From: Marinobacter sp. 2_MG-2023
GTDB lineage: Bacteria; Pseudomonadota; Gammaproteobacteria; Pseudomonadales; Oleiphilaceae
Assembly (NCBI RefSeq): GCF_030546935.1
Contig: NZ_JAUOPH010000005.1
Location: forward strand, 124,001 to 188,000
Length of the DNA stretch: 64,000 nt
Reading direction: 5' to 3'
Positions within the stretch are counted from its first letter, which is position 1, and every line of letters starts with the position of its first letter. Below are positions 26,481 through 35,997 of the stretch, one piece after another. Position numbers and translations under genes: made by a program. The notes under the pieces were generated by a model that worked only from the letters and a program-made list of their open reading frames with translations, was not told the DNA's origin and made no database searches.

Positions 26481-27560
26481 TTACATTTCGTCGTAGTCAA
26501 GGACGACCTTGTCGCTCACGGGGTAGCACTGGCAGGACAGCACGTAGCCTGCTTCTACCTCGTAGTCTTCAAGGGCAAAGTTCTGATCCATTTCCACTTC
26601 GCCTTCCACTACCTTGGCACGGCAGGTAGAACACACGCCGGCTTTACAGGAGTAGGGCAGGTCGGCACCTTCGTCGTTACCGGCATCGAGGATGCTCTTG
26701 GTGTCGCGCACCAGATCAAAGGTGAGCGAGCGGCCATCCGCCTTAACGGTAACGGAGCTGACAGCTTGTGGGTCGACCTGGGTTGCCGCACGATCTTTAC
26801 GTGCCTGAGGCACACCACCGGCAGGGGTGAAGAGTTCGTAGTGAACTTTCGACTTGTCCAGGCCGTGGCGCTCAAGGGATTCCCGTACGACTTCAGTCAA
26901 CATCTGTGGGCCGCAAAGGAAGGCGCCGGTCAGGTTCTTGGCGTCAATCCAGTGGTCAAACAACTGGTCACACTTGTCGCCATCAATGCGCCCGTTGTAC
27001 AGGTCGATGTCCTGCTCTTCCCGGGTGAAGATGTACACCAGGTTGAAGCGGGTCATGTATTCGTTTTTCAGATCCTGCAACTGATCGCGGAACATGGTGC
27101 TGCTGGTGCCCTTGTTGCCGTAAAACAGGGTGAACTGGCTCTTGGGCTCGGTTTCCAGCGTCGTTTTTACGATGGACAGGATCGGCGTAATGCCGCTGCC
27201 AGCTGCGACAGCCAGGTAGTTACCTTCACGCTCAGGGTCCAGCTCAATGGAGAAGTGTCCCTGGGGCGGCATAACGTCGAGAGTGGAACCAGGTTTCAGT
27301 TGCTCGTTGGCAAAGTTGGAAAATGCGCCGCCGGGCACGCGTTTGATGGCGATGCGCAGTTCCTGATCATTGACACTTGAGCAAATGGAGTAGGTGCGGC
27401 GTACTTCTTCGCCGTCCAGCTTGGTCCGCACGACAAGGTGCTGGCCCTGCTTGTACTTGAATTTTTCTGCCACATCTTCGGGCAGATCAAAGCTCAGAGA
27501 TACGGCGTTTCTTGTTTCCGGCCTGACCTCTTTCAGAGGCAGAGAGTAGAATTTATTCAT
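26481..27560 (-). CDS. paaE: PaaE: phenylacetyl-CoA epoxidase reductase subunit
   Basis: This 359 aa subunit passes electrons from NADPH through FAD and a [2Fe-2S] cluster to the diiron epoxidase PaaABC. The N-terminal ferredoxin-reductase domain has RRTYSICSS (FAD) and AVAAGSGITPILSI (NADPH). The C-terminal plant-type ferredoxin domain has cysteines in CKAGVCSTCRAKV and the distal CQCYP. I start at ATG 27560 (MNKFYSLPL), which leaves 13 bp after paaD. A start at 27683 would overlap paaD by 110 bp and add a non-conserved leader. Confidence 0.96.
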   Translation of the reverse strand: MNKFYSLPLKEVRPETRNAVSLSFDLPEDVAEKFKYKQGQHLVVRTKLDGEEVRRTYSICSSVNDQELRIAIKRVPGGAFSNFANEQLKPGSTLDVMPPQGHFSIELDPEREGNYLAVAAGSGITPILSIVKTTLETEPKSQFTLFYGNKGTSSTMFRDQLQDLKNEYMTRFNLVYIFTREEQDIDLYNGRIDGDKCDQLFDHWIDAKNLTGAFLCGPQMLTEVVRESLERHGLDKSKVHYELFTPAGGVPQARKDRAATQVDPQAVSSVTVKADGRSLTFDLVRDTKSILDAGNDEGADLPYSCKAGVCSTCRAKVVEGEVEMDQNFALEDYEVEAGYVLSCQCYPVSDKVVLDYDEM

Positions 27561-27573
27561 GATCGTATCGGCT

Positions 27574-28131
27574 CTATATGCATTTGAAGTAGTCGAAGGG
27601 TTCGCGGCAATCAAGGCAACGATAAAGTGCCTTGCAGGCAGTGGAGCCAAATTCGCTGAGGCGCTCGGTGTGCGTGCTGCCACACAGAGGGCAAGCGATC
27701 ACCTCATCGGCGCCTAGCAGGCTCATTTTGCTGGCACTGCCCTCAGGCGGTGCTATGCCAAAGGCCCGGAGTTTCTCCCGGCCCTCTTCGGTTATCCAGT
27801 CTGTGGTCCAGGCGGGGGTTAGCACACGGTTGATCTGTGGGTCGCGAATGCCTGCTGCGCGCATGGCTTCGGCGATCAACTCTTCGATCAGCTCCGTTGC
27901 CGGGCAACCCGAGTAGGTTGGCGTTACATCTATGCTCAGGTGCGTGCCGTCCCAGCTCAGGTCACGAACAATGCCCAGCTCTACAACGCTGACGGCAGGT
28001 ACTTCCGGATCCAGAACTTTATCCAGCAGTGCCCAGATTGCATCTTCTGTCAGCAGCTCGGGTCGGGCGTTGGCCGGTACCCGGTCGCTGGCAATCAATA
28101 CGTCTACAGACGATGGTTCGTGTTCGGTCAC
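27574..28131 (-). CDS. paaD: PaaD: phenylacetyl-CoA epoxidase assembly subunit
   Basis: This 185 aa protein is thought to help mature the metal centres of the epoxidase. It has an N-terminal MIP18/DUF59 domain with DPEVPAVSVVELGIVRDL and TPTYSGCPATELI. A C-terminal zinc-ribbon-like part has four cysteines in two pairs (CPLCGS and CLDCREPF), and a final CI. The start is GTG at 28131, eight bases after a GGGGAG ribosome site; no ATG precedes it. It lies between paaC (26 bp upstream) and paaE. Confidence 0.95.
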   Translation of the reverse strand: MTEHEPSSVDVLIASDRVPANARPELLTEDAIWALLDKVLDPEVPAVSVVELGIVRDLSWDGTHLSIDVTPTYSGCPATELIEELIAEAMRAAGIRDPQINRVLTPAWTTDWITEEGREKLRAFGIAPPEGSASKMSLLGADEVIACPLCGSTHTERLSEFGSTACKALYRCLDCREPFDYFKCI

Positions 28132-28157
28132 CGGAATGCTCCCCTTAACAGACTGAC

Positions 28158-28922
28158 TTACCAGGTGGTTGCATCCGGGTAGGCGCGAGGCAGAAACTGC
28201 ATCACGGCCAGAATGTGCCCCAGGTGCTCGGTGTGCTCGCCGCGCTTGCCGCCCATGTACATCCAGGCGTCTTCCTCACCGACTGTCAGGGTGGCCTGTG
28301 CTGCGACTTCCCGCACCATGCCAAACCAGTCCTGCTTGAGTTGCTCAGGGTCCGGGCCGATGCCTGCCTTGAACATGGCCTGGTCGACGTCATCCGGAGT
28401 TACCAGCTCGCCGGTGAAACGCCATAGCAGATTGAAGGCGTCCTGAATGCGGCGATGGCTTTCTTCGGTACCGTCGCCCATGCGCTTTACCCACTCGGAG
28501 GAGCGGCGCAGGTGATAGGTCGCCTCTTTAACGGCTTTGGCTGCAATGGTGGCGACACGCTCATCGCTGGCGTTTACCAGGCTCTTCAGTGTGAAGTAGT
28601 GCCACACATCGAAGAAAAACTGGCGTGCCGTGGTGACGGCGTAGTCGTCATTTGGCTGCTCTACCATCAGCAGATTGCGATAATTGTGAGCATCCCGCAG
28701 GAAAACCAGTTTGTCTGCATCGCGGCCATCATCGATCAGCTCAGCGGCGTACTCGTACCAGTTGCGGGCCTGCCCCACCAGGTCGAGTGCGACGTTCATC
28801 ACGGCCAGCTCTTCTTCAACTGCAGGCGCCTTTCCGGTCAACTCACTGAGACGCTGGCCGAGGATCATGTCGGAGTCAGCCAGGCGTAGCAGGTATTCCT
28901 GTAAAGCTTCTTGCTGTGTCAT
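28158..28922 (-). CDS. paaC: PaaC: phenylacetyl-CoA epoxidase structural subunit
   Basis: This 254 aa ferritin-like subunit forms the PaaAC core of the epoxidase; in known complexes it has no catalytic diiron site and serves a structural role. It is mostly helical, with QARNWYEYAAEL and ATYHLRRSSEWVKRMGDGTEESH segments (core HLRRSSEWVKRMGDGTEES), which are conserved in PaaC. The ATG at 28922 is preceded by AAGGAG, so the longer frame to 29060, which would run into paaB, is rejected. Confidence 0.96.
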   Translation of the reverse strand: MTQQEALQEYLLRLADSDMILGQRLSELTGKAPAVEEELAVMNVALDLVGQARNWYEYAAELIDDGRDADKLVFLRDAHNYRNLLMVEQPNDDYAVTTARQFFFDVWHYFTLKSLVNASDERVATIAAKAVKEATYHLRRSSEWVKRMGDGTEESHRRIQDAFNLLWRFTGELVTPDDVDQAMFKAGIGPDPEQLKQDWFGMVREVAAQATLTVGEEDAWMYMGGKRGEHTEHLGHILAVMQFLPRAYPDATTW

Positions 28923-28932
28923 GGTCTGCTCC

Positions 28933-29214
28933 TTACATGTGCCCGACTTCGTCAGGCAGCTTATAAAAAGAAGCGTGCCGGTAAACCTTGTCTTCGGATG
29001 GGTCGAAAAGAACTTCTTTTTCGTCCGAAGCGGAGGCTGTGATGGTTTCGGATGGAACAACCCAGATGCTCACACCTTCGCTGCGACGGGTGTATAGGTC
29101 GCGGGCATTTTCCATCGCCATTTCATTGTCCGCAGCGTGCACGCTACCCACGTGTTTGTGGTTAAGGCCGTGCTTGCTGCGTACGAATACTTCGTAAAGA
29201 CGCCATTCTGACAT
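28933..29214 (-). CDS. paaB: PaaB: phenylacetyl-CoA epoxidase subunit
   Basis: This 93 aa small subunit bridges PaaAC units in the epoxidase complex. It starts with WRLYEVFVRSKHGLNHKHVGSVHA (core YEVFVRSKHGLNHKHVGSV), which is the PaaB hallmark. It lies 15 bp after paaA and 10 bp before paaC in the operon, as in E. coli. Confidence 0.96.
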   Translation of the reverse strand: MSEWRLYEVFVRSKHGLNHKHVGSVHAADNEMAMENARDLYTRRSEGVSIWVVPSETITASASDEKEVLFDPSEDKVYRHASFYKLPDEVGHM

Positions 29215-29229
29215 TGTTATTTCTCCTGT

Positions 29230-30225
29230 TTAGGCGGCTTTTTCTGCGCGCTGTTTTTGTTTTGCTGCGTAGGCAACGGCGGCTTCCCGGACCCAGGCAC
29301 CCTCGTCAATAGCTTTCTTGCGCGTGGCAACCCGCTCACGGTTACAAGGGCCATCGCCCTTGAGCACGTCGTAGAACTCTTTCCAGTTGATTTCACCGAA
29401 GTCGTAGTGGCCACGTTCTTCGTTCCACTTCAGATCCGGGTCAGGTACGGTGCAGCCGAGGAATTCAAGCTGTGGAATGGTCTGATCAATAAACATCTGG
29501 CGCAGCTCATCGTTACTCTTGCGCTTGATCTTCCAGACCATGGACTGCTGGGAGTTGGGGGATTCATCATCGTGGGGGCCGAACATCATCAGTGCTGGCC
29601 ACCACAGGCGGTTGATGGCGTCCTGAACCATGTCTTTCTGTTCCTGAGTGCCTTCACGCATCATGTCCAGCAGGATCTGGTAGCCCTGACGCTGGTGGAA
29701 GCTCTCTTCTTTACAGATGCGCACCATGGCGCGGGAATAGGGGCCATAAGAAGTACGCTGCAGAACCACCTGATTCACAATGGCAGCGCCATCTACCAGC
29801 CAGCCCACTGCACCCATGTCAGCCCAGTTCAGGGTGGGGTAGTTAAAGATGCTCGAATACTTGGCTTTACCATCGTGCAGCTTCTGGATTTCTTCATCAC
29901 GATCAGCGCCCAGGGTTTCCATGGCGCTGTACAGGTACAGGCCATGGCCCGCCTCATCCTGAATCTTCGCCATCAACTGCAGCTTGCGCTTGAGCGTCGG
30001 CGCGCGGGTAACCCAGTTGCCTTCCGGCAGCATGCCGACGATTTCCGAGTGGGCGTGCTGGGAGATCTGGCGGATCAGCGTTTTGCGGTAGCCGTCCGGC
30101 ATCCAGTTCTTGGCTTCAATCTTGGTTTCGGCGTCTACCTTTTCCTGGAAGTCCCTTTCTTCGGGAGACATCTCTTCCAGGGTCTTGAGGCGCTTTGTAC
30201 CGGTCTCAACCATTTGTGCGTACAT
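29230..30225 (-). CDS. paaA: PaaA: catalytic subunit of phenylacetyl-CoA 1,2-epoxidase
   Basis: This 331 aa catalytic subunit of the diiron multicomponent epoxidase converts phenylacetyl-CoA to the ring 1,2-epoxide with O2. Its ferritin-like fold shows two iron-ligand E-x-x-H motifs, in [13 protein letters not shown] and [15 protein letters not shown]. It is the first gene of paaABCDEZ, with its start 83 bases from a TATAAT box and a TGATAC-N27-GTATCA operator. The activity requires oxygen, which is relevant to the hemerythrin fusion in the linked transporter. Confidence 0.97.
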   Translation of the reverse strand: MYAQMVETGTKRLKTLEEMSPEERDFQEKVDAETKIEAKNWMPDGYRKTLIRQISQHAHSEIVGMLPEGNWVTRAPTLKRKLQLMAKIQDEAGHGLYLYSAMETLGADRDEEIQKLHDGKAKYSSIFNYPTLNWADMGAVGWLVDGAAIVNQVVLQRTSYGPYSRAMVRICKEESFHQRQGYQILLDMMREGTQEQKDMVQDAINRLWWPALMMFGPHDDESPNSQQSMVWKIKRKSNDELRQMFIDQTIPQLEFLGCTVPDPDLKWNEERGHYDFGEINWKEFYDVLKGDGPCNRERVATRKKAIDEGAWVREAAVAYAAKQKQRAEKAA

Positions 30226-30313
30226 AAACTCTCTCCGAATTCGACTTGTTTGGTCTTCTGTCTTCAGACAAAAGTGCGCCGTGAGGCATCACGGGCCATG
30301 ACTTCATATTATA

Positions 30314-30352
30314 TGATACTGAATAAATATCAAGGAATGACATTTTGTATCA
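30314..30352. promoter_or_regulatory. Putative PaaX operator before paaA
   Basis: TGATAC (30314-30319), 27 bases, GTATCA (30347-30352), an exact inverted pair. A minus-strand TATAAT (30313 down to 30308) directly abuts the first half-site, so a bound repressor would cover the -10 region of the paaABCDEZ promoter. Confidence 0.78.
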
Positions 30353-30501
30353 TGTTGGTCTTTTAAGACTTTTGTCGTACATTTAACTATTTGAAAATCA
30401 ACAGCTAATCTATTTCTATTAATGATTGCTTTTGTTTTCCTGAAACACGAAGGAAAAATAAATGACCGGGGCGATACGCTTGGGCGCCCCGGCTAACATC
30501 A

Positions 30502-31809
30502 TCAATCCTTGCGACGATCGAATACCCGTTTGGCCTTACCTTCAGAGCGGCTCAGGGTTCCTGCATCCTGTACCTGCACTGTGGTGCTGATGCCGATGTA
30601 GGACTTGATGTGATGTGCCAGTTCTTTGGCAGTGTGCTCTTTGATGTCCGCGCCGTCTGCGCCGGCTTTCAGCTCAACCCGGACATCCACGCAGTCCAGG
30701 TTGCCCTTTTTGTAGACTTCGATTTCGTAGTGAGGTGCCAGAGCGCGACACTTGAGAACCTGTTCTTCAACCTGAGTCGGGAATACGTTAACCCCGCGGA
30801 TAATCAACATGTCGTCGCTGCGACCTGTGATTTTGTCGATACGGCGCATAGGTCGGGCAGTGCCCGGCAGCAAGCGGGTTAGGTCCCGTGTGCGGTAGCG
30901 CAGTACCGGCATGGCGACTTTGGTCAGTGATGTGAACACCAGTTCGCCGTATTCTCCGTCGGGCAGCACTTCACCGGTTTCGGGGTTGATGATTTCCGGA
31001 TAGAAGTGGTCTTCCCAGATGGTTGGGCCATCTTTGGTTTCCAGGCACTCCATACCTACGCCGGGGCCCATAACTTCAGACAAGCCATAGATGTCCAGGG
31101 CCTGAATGCCCAGTCGGTCTTCCAGTTCGGTGCGCATTTCGTTGGTCCAGGGCTCCGCGCCGAAAATACCCAGTCGTAGCGGCAGCTTCTTCGGATCAAT
31201 ACCCTGGCGGTCTATTTCATCCGCAATGTTCAGCATGTAAGAGGGGGTAACCATGATGATGTCAGGTTCGAAATCCTTGATTAGTTGAACCTGTTTCTCG
31301 GTCTGGCCGCCCGACATCGGGATAACCGTACAGCCCAGCCGTTCAGCACCGTAGTGAGCGCCAAGGCCGCCGGTGAAGAGTCCGTAGCCGTAGGCGATGT
31401 GAATCTTGTCTCCGGCACTGCCACCGCCGGCACGTATTGACCGGGCAACTATGTCGGCCCAGGTTTCAATATCGCTCTGGGTGTAACCTACAACGGTGGG
31501 TTTGCCGGTGGTGCCGCTGGACGCATGCACGCGGACAACCTTTTTCATCGGCACTGCGAACATGTTGAACGGATAGTTTTCGCGAAGGTCGTTTTTGCCG
31601 GTAAAGGGAATTTTGGCAATGTCTTCCAGCGTGTTGACATCCATCGGCTTCAGGCCAATGGCGTCAAACGCTTTGCGGTAGTGGGGCACGTTTGTATAGG
31701 CGTGCCAAACGCTCCAGCGCAGGCGTTGAAGTTGCTCGTGACGAAGTTCGTCGACACTGGCGGTTTCCATCCGGTCCAGTTTTCCGAGTTTGTGCATGGG
31801 TAGGCTCAT
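30502..31809 (-). CDS. paaK: PaaK: phenylacetate--CoA ligase
   Basis: This 435 aa cytosolic AMP-forming ligase activates phenylacetate to phenylacetyl-CoA, the first step of the pathway and the source of the inducer. The adenylate-forming motif is SSGTTGKPTVVGYT, and IYGLSEVMGPGVGMEC and YRTRDLTRLLPG are conserved PaaK segments. The ATG at 31809 has AGGAAG upstream. It is the last gene of the paaFGHIJK run, about 100 bp after paaJ, and lies 276 bp upstream of paaA. Confidence 0.97.
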   Translation of the reverse strand: MSLPMHKLGKLDRMETASVDELRHEQLQRLRWSVWHAYTNVPHYRKAFDAIGLKPMDVNTLEDIAKIPFTGKNDLRENYPFNMFAVPMKKVVRVHASSGTTGKPTVVGYTQSDIETWADIVARSIRAGGGSAGDKIHIAYGYGLFTGGLGAHYGAERLGCTVIPMSGGQTEKQVQLIKDFEPDIIMVTPSYMLNIADEIDRQGIDPKKLPLRLGIFGAEPWTNEMRTELEDRLGIQALDIYGLSEVMGPGVGMECLETKDGPTIWEDHFYPEIINPETGEVLPDGEYGELVFTSLTKVAMPVLRYRTRDLTRLLPGTARPMRRIDKITGRSDDMLIIRGVNVFPTQVEEQVLKCRALAPHYEIEVYKKGNLDCVDVRVELKAGADGADIKEHTAKELAHHIKSYIGISTTVQVQDAGTLSRSEGKAKRVFDRRKD

Positions 31810-31911
31810 TGTCGCTTCCTGTCTTGTTCTTGTGACTCCGGCTTTCGGCCGGGCAAGTTTTGTTCGTATTGCTGGCCCGGGGTTACCCGGGCCGATTCAA
31901 TCACGCTTTAA

Positions 31912-33159
31912 TCATTCTGCGCTGTCGACGCGTTCGATAATCAACGCTATGCCCTGGCCAACACCGATGCACATGGTGCAAAGCGCGTAGCGGGCGCTCT
32001 GGCCTTGTTGATGGCGGCGCTCCAGCTCATTCAGTGCCGTGGTCACCAGGCGAGCGCCGCTCATGCCCAGGGGATGCCCCAAAGCAATGGCACCACCGTT
32101 GGGGTTAACGTGGTCGGCATCGTCCGGCAGACCCAGGTCGCGTAGCACAGCCAATGCCTGGGCAGCGAAGGCTTCGTTCAGCTCAATCACATCCATATCG
32201 GCCAACTCCAGGCCGGCTGTCTTCAGTACCTTGCGGGTAGCGGGTGCTGGGCCCATACCCATGATGCGCGGCTCGACACCGGCAGTGGCCATGGCAACAA
32301 CCCGGGCACGGGGCTTGAGGTTATGCTGCTTCAGGGCATCGCCACTGGCGAGCAGCAGGGCGCAGGCGCCGTCGTTTACGCCGGAGGCGTTGCCAGCTGT
32401 CACGCTGCCGTTCTCACGGAAGGGTGTTCCCAGGCTTGCGAGCTTTTCCAGGCTGGTTTCCCGGGGGTGCTCGTCGGTATCAACAATAAGTGGATCCTGC
32501 TTCCGACGAGGAACGCTTACCGGGATAATTTCACTGTCAAAACGCCCCGCTTTCTGGGCGGCAGCGGTACGCTGTTGGCTGCGCAGAGCGAACGCGTCCT
32601 GGTCCGCACGGGAAATGCCGTAGTCGGCAGCGACGTTTTCAGCAGTTTCTGGCATGGAGTCAATGCCGTACTGCTTTTTCAGTACCGGATTTACAAAGCG
32701 CCAACCGATAGTCGTGTCGAACATTTCGGCTTTGCGGCTGAAGGCGGAATCGGCTTTACCCATCACGAAAGGCGCGCGAGACATGGATTCCACGCCACCG
32801 GCCATCATCAGTCCCGCTTCACCGGTGCGCAATGCGCGGGCAGCGCTGCCAATGGCGTCCATACCAGAGCCGCACAGGCGGTTGATGGTGGCGCCCGGAA
32901 CATCGATCGGCAAACCTGCGAGCAGCAGCGACATCCGAGCTACGTCGCGGTTGTCTTCGCCGGCCTGGTTCGCGCAGCCGTACAGCACATCATCGATAGC
33001 TGACCAGTCCAGTTTGCTGTGGCGCTCCTGCAATGCCTTCATAGGAATGGCGCCCAGGTCATCGGCCCGCACGGTTGCCAGAGAACCGCCGTAGCGACCA
33101 ATGGGTGTGCGTACCGCATCCACTATGTAGGCGTCTTGCAGGCTGTTTTCGTTGCTCAT
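31912..33159 (-). CDS. paaJ: PaaJ: 3-oxoadipyl-CoA / 3-oxo-5,6-dehydrosuberyl-CoA thiolase
   Basis: This 415 aa thiolase carries out the two thiolytic steps that release acetyl-CoA and finally succinyl-CoA. The nucleophilic cysteine is in NRLCGSGMDAIG, the catalytic histidine in NGGAIALGHPLGMSGARL (core GGAIALGHPLGMSG), and the second cysteine in CTMCIGVGQG. The N-terminus has AYIVDAVRTPIGRYGG. It starts in a four-base ATGA overlap with paaI. PcaF is the closest alternative, but the paa context decides. Confidence 0.95.
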   Translation of the reverse strand: MSNENSLQDAYIVDAVRTPIGRYGGSLATVRADDLGAIPMKALQERHSKLDWSAIDDVLYGCANQAGEDNRDVARMSLLLAGLPIDVPGATINRLCGSGMDAIGSAARALRTGEAGLMMAGGVESMSRAPFVMGKADSAFSRKAEMFDTTIGWRFVNPVLKKQYGIDSMPETAENVAADYGISRADQDAFALRSQQRTAAAQKAGRFDSEIIPVSVPRRKQDPLIVDTDEHPRETSLEKLASLGTPFRENGSVTAGNASGVNDGACALLLASGDALKQHNLKPRARVVAMATAGVEPRIMGMGPAPATRKVLKTAGLELADMDVIELNEAFAAQALAVLRDLGLPDDADHVNPNGGAIALGHPLGMSGARLVTTALNELERRHQQGQSARYALCTMCIGVGQGIALIIERVDSAE

Positions 33160-33614
33160 TGATCGTTCTCCGACTGGATGACTTCGCCGCGTACCTGATA
33201 GGACTTGCCGCGAAACAGGGCTATTACATGGCCGTTCTGGTTGGTAAGAGTAATGTCGTAAACACCGGTGCGATTGCCTCGGGATTGCTCGACAGCATTG
33301 GCGGTGAGCAGATCACCTTCACGGGCGCCGAGCATGTACTCAATGGAGCAACCGGACGCCACTGTAGCTTTGTTATAACTGTTGCAGGCAAAGGCAAATG
33401 CAGAATCAGCCAGGGTGAACAGGTAGCCACCGTGACAGGAGCCGTGCCCCTGAATCATGATGCTGGTGACCGGCATGGTAACCGTGGCTTTGCCCGGGGC
33501 GACGTGGGTGATTTTCATACCGAGGTTACGGCTGGCCTGATCCCGCTCAAACATGGACTCAGCGCAGTCCTGTGCCAGCTTTTGCGCATCGGGTGCGTGA
33601 TGTTCGTTGCTCAT
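33156..33614 (-). CDS. paaI: PaaI: hydroxyphenylacetyl-CoA thioesterase
   Basis: This 152 aa hotdog-fold thioesterase is thought to rescue CoA from dead-end ring-hydroxylated phenylacetyl-CoA esters. The active-site region is IMIQGHGSCHGGYLFTLADSAFAFACNS (core HGSCHGGYLFTLADSAF), characteristic of PaaI. It overlaps paaH and paaJ by four bases each (ATGA junctions), so these genes are translationally coupled. Confidence 0.96.
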   Translation of the reverse strand: MSNEHHAPDAQKLAQDCAESMFERDQASRNLGMKITHVAPGKATVTMPVTSIMIQGHGSCHGGYLFTLADSAFAFACNSYNKATVASGCSIEYMLGAREGDLLTANAVEQSRGNRTGVYDITLTNQNGHVIALFRGKSYQVRGEVIQSENDQ

Positions 33615-35131
33615 GAGTAGAATCCCTTTTCAGAAAATCGGTTTTTCCGCAGCAGTAATGCAGGTCGATAGCGGTCTTCACCGTAGCTTTGCTGAAGATG
33701 CGAAAGCACGGTATGAACCATGCTGAAGCCGAGGTTGTCGCTCCAGCGCAAGGGGCCTTCCGGATAGTTGAGGCCGGCTTTCATGGCGAGATCGATATCG
33801 CTGACCGATGCTACGCCGTGCAAAGCCGCATCGGCGGCTTCATTGGTCAGTGTTGCGACGGTGCGCATAACCACCAGGCCTGGTCGGTCTGCAATCAGGC
33901 TCACAGAAATGCCCGCTTTTTGCAGAAGGGCACAAGCGTCGTTTGTGGCTTGTGGAGATGCCTGATCGGCCGAAGCTATAGCGAGGCGGGTGGCTTTGGC
34001 ATAGTCAAACGCCAGGTCCAACAGAATCAGGTTATTGCAGGCTTCGGCAGCGGCGCGCTCGCTCGCCATGCGGCCATCGGTCAGCGCCAGTACGGCGTCG
34101 CCGAAATACAGGCGGCCCGGGCCGTCCCGTTCGATGATTTTGACGCCGCTCTCGCTCAGTCGCGTGACCAGGGCTGCCAATGGCCCCGGGTTGCCTTCCA
34201 CGATCAGCGTATCGGCTTCGCAGTTGGCAGAAACGGCGGTTGCCGGTTCGGGTTTCTGTGAGCCTTCAGCGTAGTTGTAAAAGCCCTGTCCACTCTTGCG
34301 ACCCAGCCGGCCGGCCTCAACCAGCTCCTTCTGGACGAGCGAGGGCAGAAAACGGGTGTCCTGATAGTAGGAATTGAAAACCGAGGAGGTCACCGCGTAG
34401 TTTACGTCGTGGCCAATGAGATCCGTGAGCTCGAAAGGCCCCATGCGAAAGCCACCGGCTTCGCGCACGACGGCATCCAGTGTCGCGCTGTCCGTTGCCT
34501 GTTCCTGCAGCAGGCGCAGGCTTTCGGCATAAAAAGGCCGTGCAACCCGGTTAACAATAAAGCCGGGTGTAGAAGTAGCGGTTACCGGTTTCTTACCCCA
34601 TTGTGAGGCTGTGGCGTAAACGCACTGTGCAACCTCATCGCTGGTGGCCAGGCCTTTGATGACTTCAACCAGTGCCATCAGCGGGGCCGGGTTAAAGAAG
34701 TGCATGCCCACCAGGCGCTCGGGGCACTTCATTTTGGCGCCCAGAGCCGTTACTGAGATGGACGAGGTGTTGGTAGCCAGAATGGCGTTGTCGCCACAAA
34801 CCTCTTCCAGGTTGTCGAGCAAGCCACGCTTGATTTCCAGATCCTCAACGATGGCTTCGATGACCAGGCCCGCTAATGCAAGCTCGCTGAGTTGGTTAAC
34901 CGGCTGGATGCGACCAAGAAGTTCGTCCAGTGCGGATTGCTCCATCTTTCCTTTATCAACCCGGCGCTGCAGCTGCTTGGCGATGCTCTGGCGGCCAGCC
35001 TCGGCGGCACCTTCGCGCTGATCGAGCAGGAAAACCGGATGGCCTGCCTGAGCAGCTACCTGAGCAATGCCGGAGCCCATGGCTCCGGCGCCGATGACCG
35101 CAACGGGGGTGTTCGTAGCGAGTGGTTGCAT
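33611..35131 (-). CDS. paaH: PaaH: 3-hydroxyadipyl-CoA dehydrogenase
   Basis: This 506 aa NAD-dependent dehydrogenase oxidises 3-hydroxyadipyl-CoA to 3-oxoadipyl-CoA. The Rossmann motif is VIGAGAMGSGIAQVAAQAGH near the start, and the catalytic segment is GMHFFNPAPLMALVEVIKG. A duplicated C-terminal 3HCDH domain follows (about residues 190-290 and 410-500), as in E. coli PaaH (475 aa). It starts three bases downstream of the paaG stop and overlaps paaI. Confidence 0.96.
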   Translation of the reverse strand: MQPLATNTPVAVIGAGAMGSGIAQVAAQAGHPVFLLDQREGAAEAGRQSIAKQLQRRVDKGKMEQSALDELLGRIQPVNQLSELALAGLVIEAIVEDLEIKRGLLDNLEEVCGDNAILATNTSSISVTALGAKMKCPERLVGMHFFNPAPLMALVEVIKGLATSDEVAQCVYATASQWGKKPVTATSTPGFIVNRVARPFYAESLRLLQEQATDSATLDAVVREAGGFRMGPFELTDLIGHDVNYAVTSSVFNSYYQDTRFLPSLVQKELVEAGRLGRKSGQGFYNYAEGSQKPEPATAVSANCEADTLIVEGNPGPLAALVTRLSESGVKIIERDGPGRLYFGDAVLALTDGRMASERAAAEACNNLILLDLAFDYAKATRLAIASADQASPQATNDACALLQKAGISVSLIADRPGLVVMRTVATLTNEAADAALHGVASVSDIDLAMKAGLNYPEGPLRWSDNLGFSMVHTVLSHLQQSYGEDRYRPALLLRKNRFSEKGFYS

Positions 35132-35134
35132 GTC

Positions 35135-35926
35135 TTACTTTCCCTTGAATTCGGGTACACGTTTTTCCATGAAGGCGGCAACACCTTCGCGGTAATCGTC
35201 GGTGCGGCCAGCCAGGCGCTGAAGATCCCGCTCTACCAACACCTGCGCTTCAAAGCTGTTATCGGCGCTTGCATGCAGGGCACGTTTGATCATTGCCAGG
35301 CCTTTGGTGGGCTGAGTGGCAAAATGGCGGGCCAGTTTCATGGCTTCATCCTGCAGGGCGTCATCCTCAACGCACTGCCAGATCATGCCCCACTGTTCCG
35401 CCTTTTCAGCACTCAGCTTGTCACCCAATAAGGCCAGGCCTTTTGCACGAGCCATTCCTACGGCGCGCGGTAGGGTCCAAGTACCGCCCGAGTCGGGAAT
35501 AAGACCAATCTTGCAAAAAGCCTGAACAAAGTTTGCAGAGCGCGCCGCAAGCGTAATATCACAGGCCAGGGCAATGTTTGCGCCCGCTCCTGCAGCAACG
35601 CCATTAACGGCGCAGATCACCGGCATGGGAAGGTCCCGAATGGTCTGCAAAAGAGGGTTGTAATAGGTCTCGATGGAATATCCCAGGTCCGGAGCGTCTG
35701 CGCCGGGATTCACATTGCGATCCGACAGGTCCTGGCCGGCACAGAAACCACGGCCATTGCCGGTAAGCAGCATGACCCGCACACTGTGATCATTGCGGAT
35801 GGCTTTAAGCGCAGCGCGCATCTGCTTATGCATTTCAACGTTGAAGCTGTTCAGGCTTTTCGGGCGGTTGAGGGTTACTTTTGCAACCCCCTGATTGATG
35901 TCGAGAAGCACGCTCTGCTCAGTCAT
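35135..35926 (-). CDS. paaG: PaaG: 1,2-epoxyphenylacetyl-CoA isomerase
   Basis: This 263 aa crotonase-fold enzyme isomerises the ring epoxide to oxepin-CoA. The oxyanion-hole segment is GRGFCAGQDLSDRN. The catalytic aspartate lies in KIGLIPDSGGTWTLPRAVG (PDSGG), where hydratases have a glutamate, and the first hydratase glutamate is replaced (GAGANIALACD). Both features mark PaaG rather than PaaF. It lies between paaF and paaH in the same direction. Confidence 0.96.
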   Translation of the reverse strand: MTEQSVLLDINQGVAKVTLNRPKSLNSFNVEMHKQMRAALKAIRNDHSVRVMLLTGNGRGFCAGQDLSDRNVNPGADAPDLGYSIETYYNPLLQTIRDLPMPVICAVNGVAAGAGANIALACDITLAARSANFVQAFCKIGLIPDSGGTWTLPRAVGMARAKGLALLGDKLSAEKAEQWGMIWQCVEDDALQDEAMKLARHFATQPTKGLAMIKRALHASADNSFEAQVLVERDLQRLAGRTDDYREGVAAFMEKRVPEFKGK

Positions 35927-35997
35927 GGAAGAATCCTTGTAATAGCAGTGAAACCCGGTCTAGTCGCTTCGGGCGGGTGTTTTTAATCAGCCCGGGC

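Noticed and set aside
27561..27683. N-terminal extension of PaaE
   Set aside because: It would overlap paaD heavily and lies outside the conserved PaaE start.
28923..29060. N-terminal extension of PaaC
   Set aside because: It overlaps paaB; the ATG at 28922 has a good AAGGAG site.
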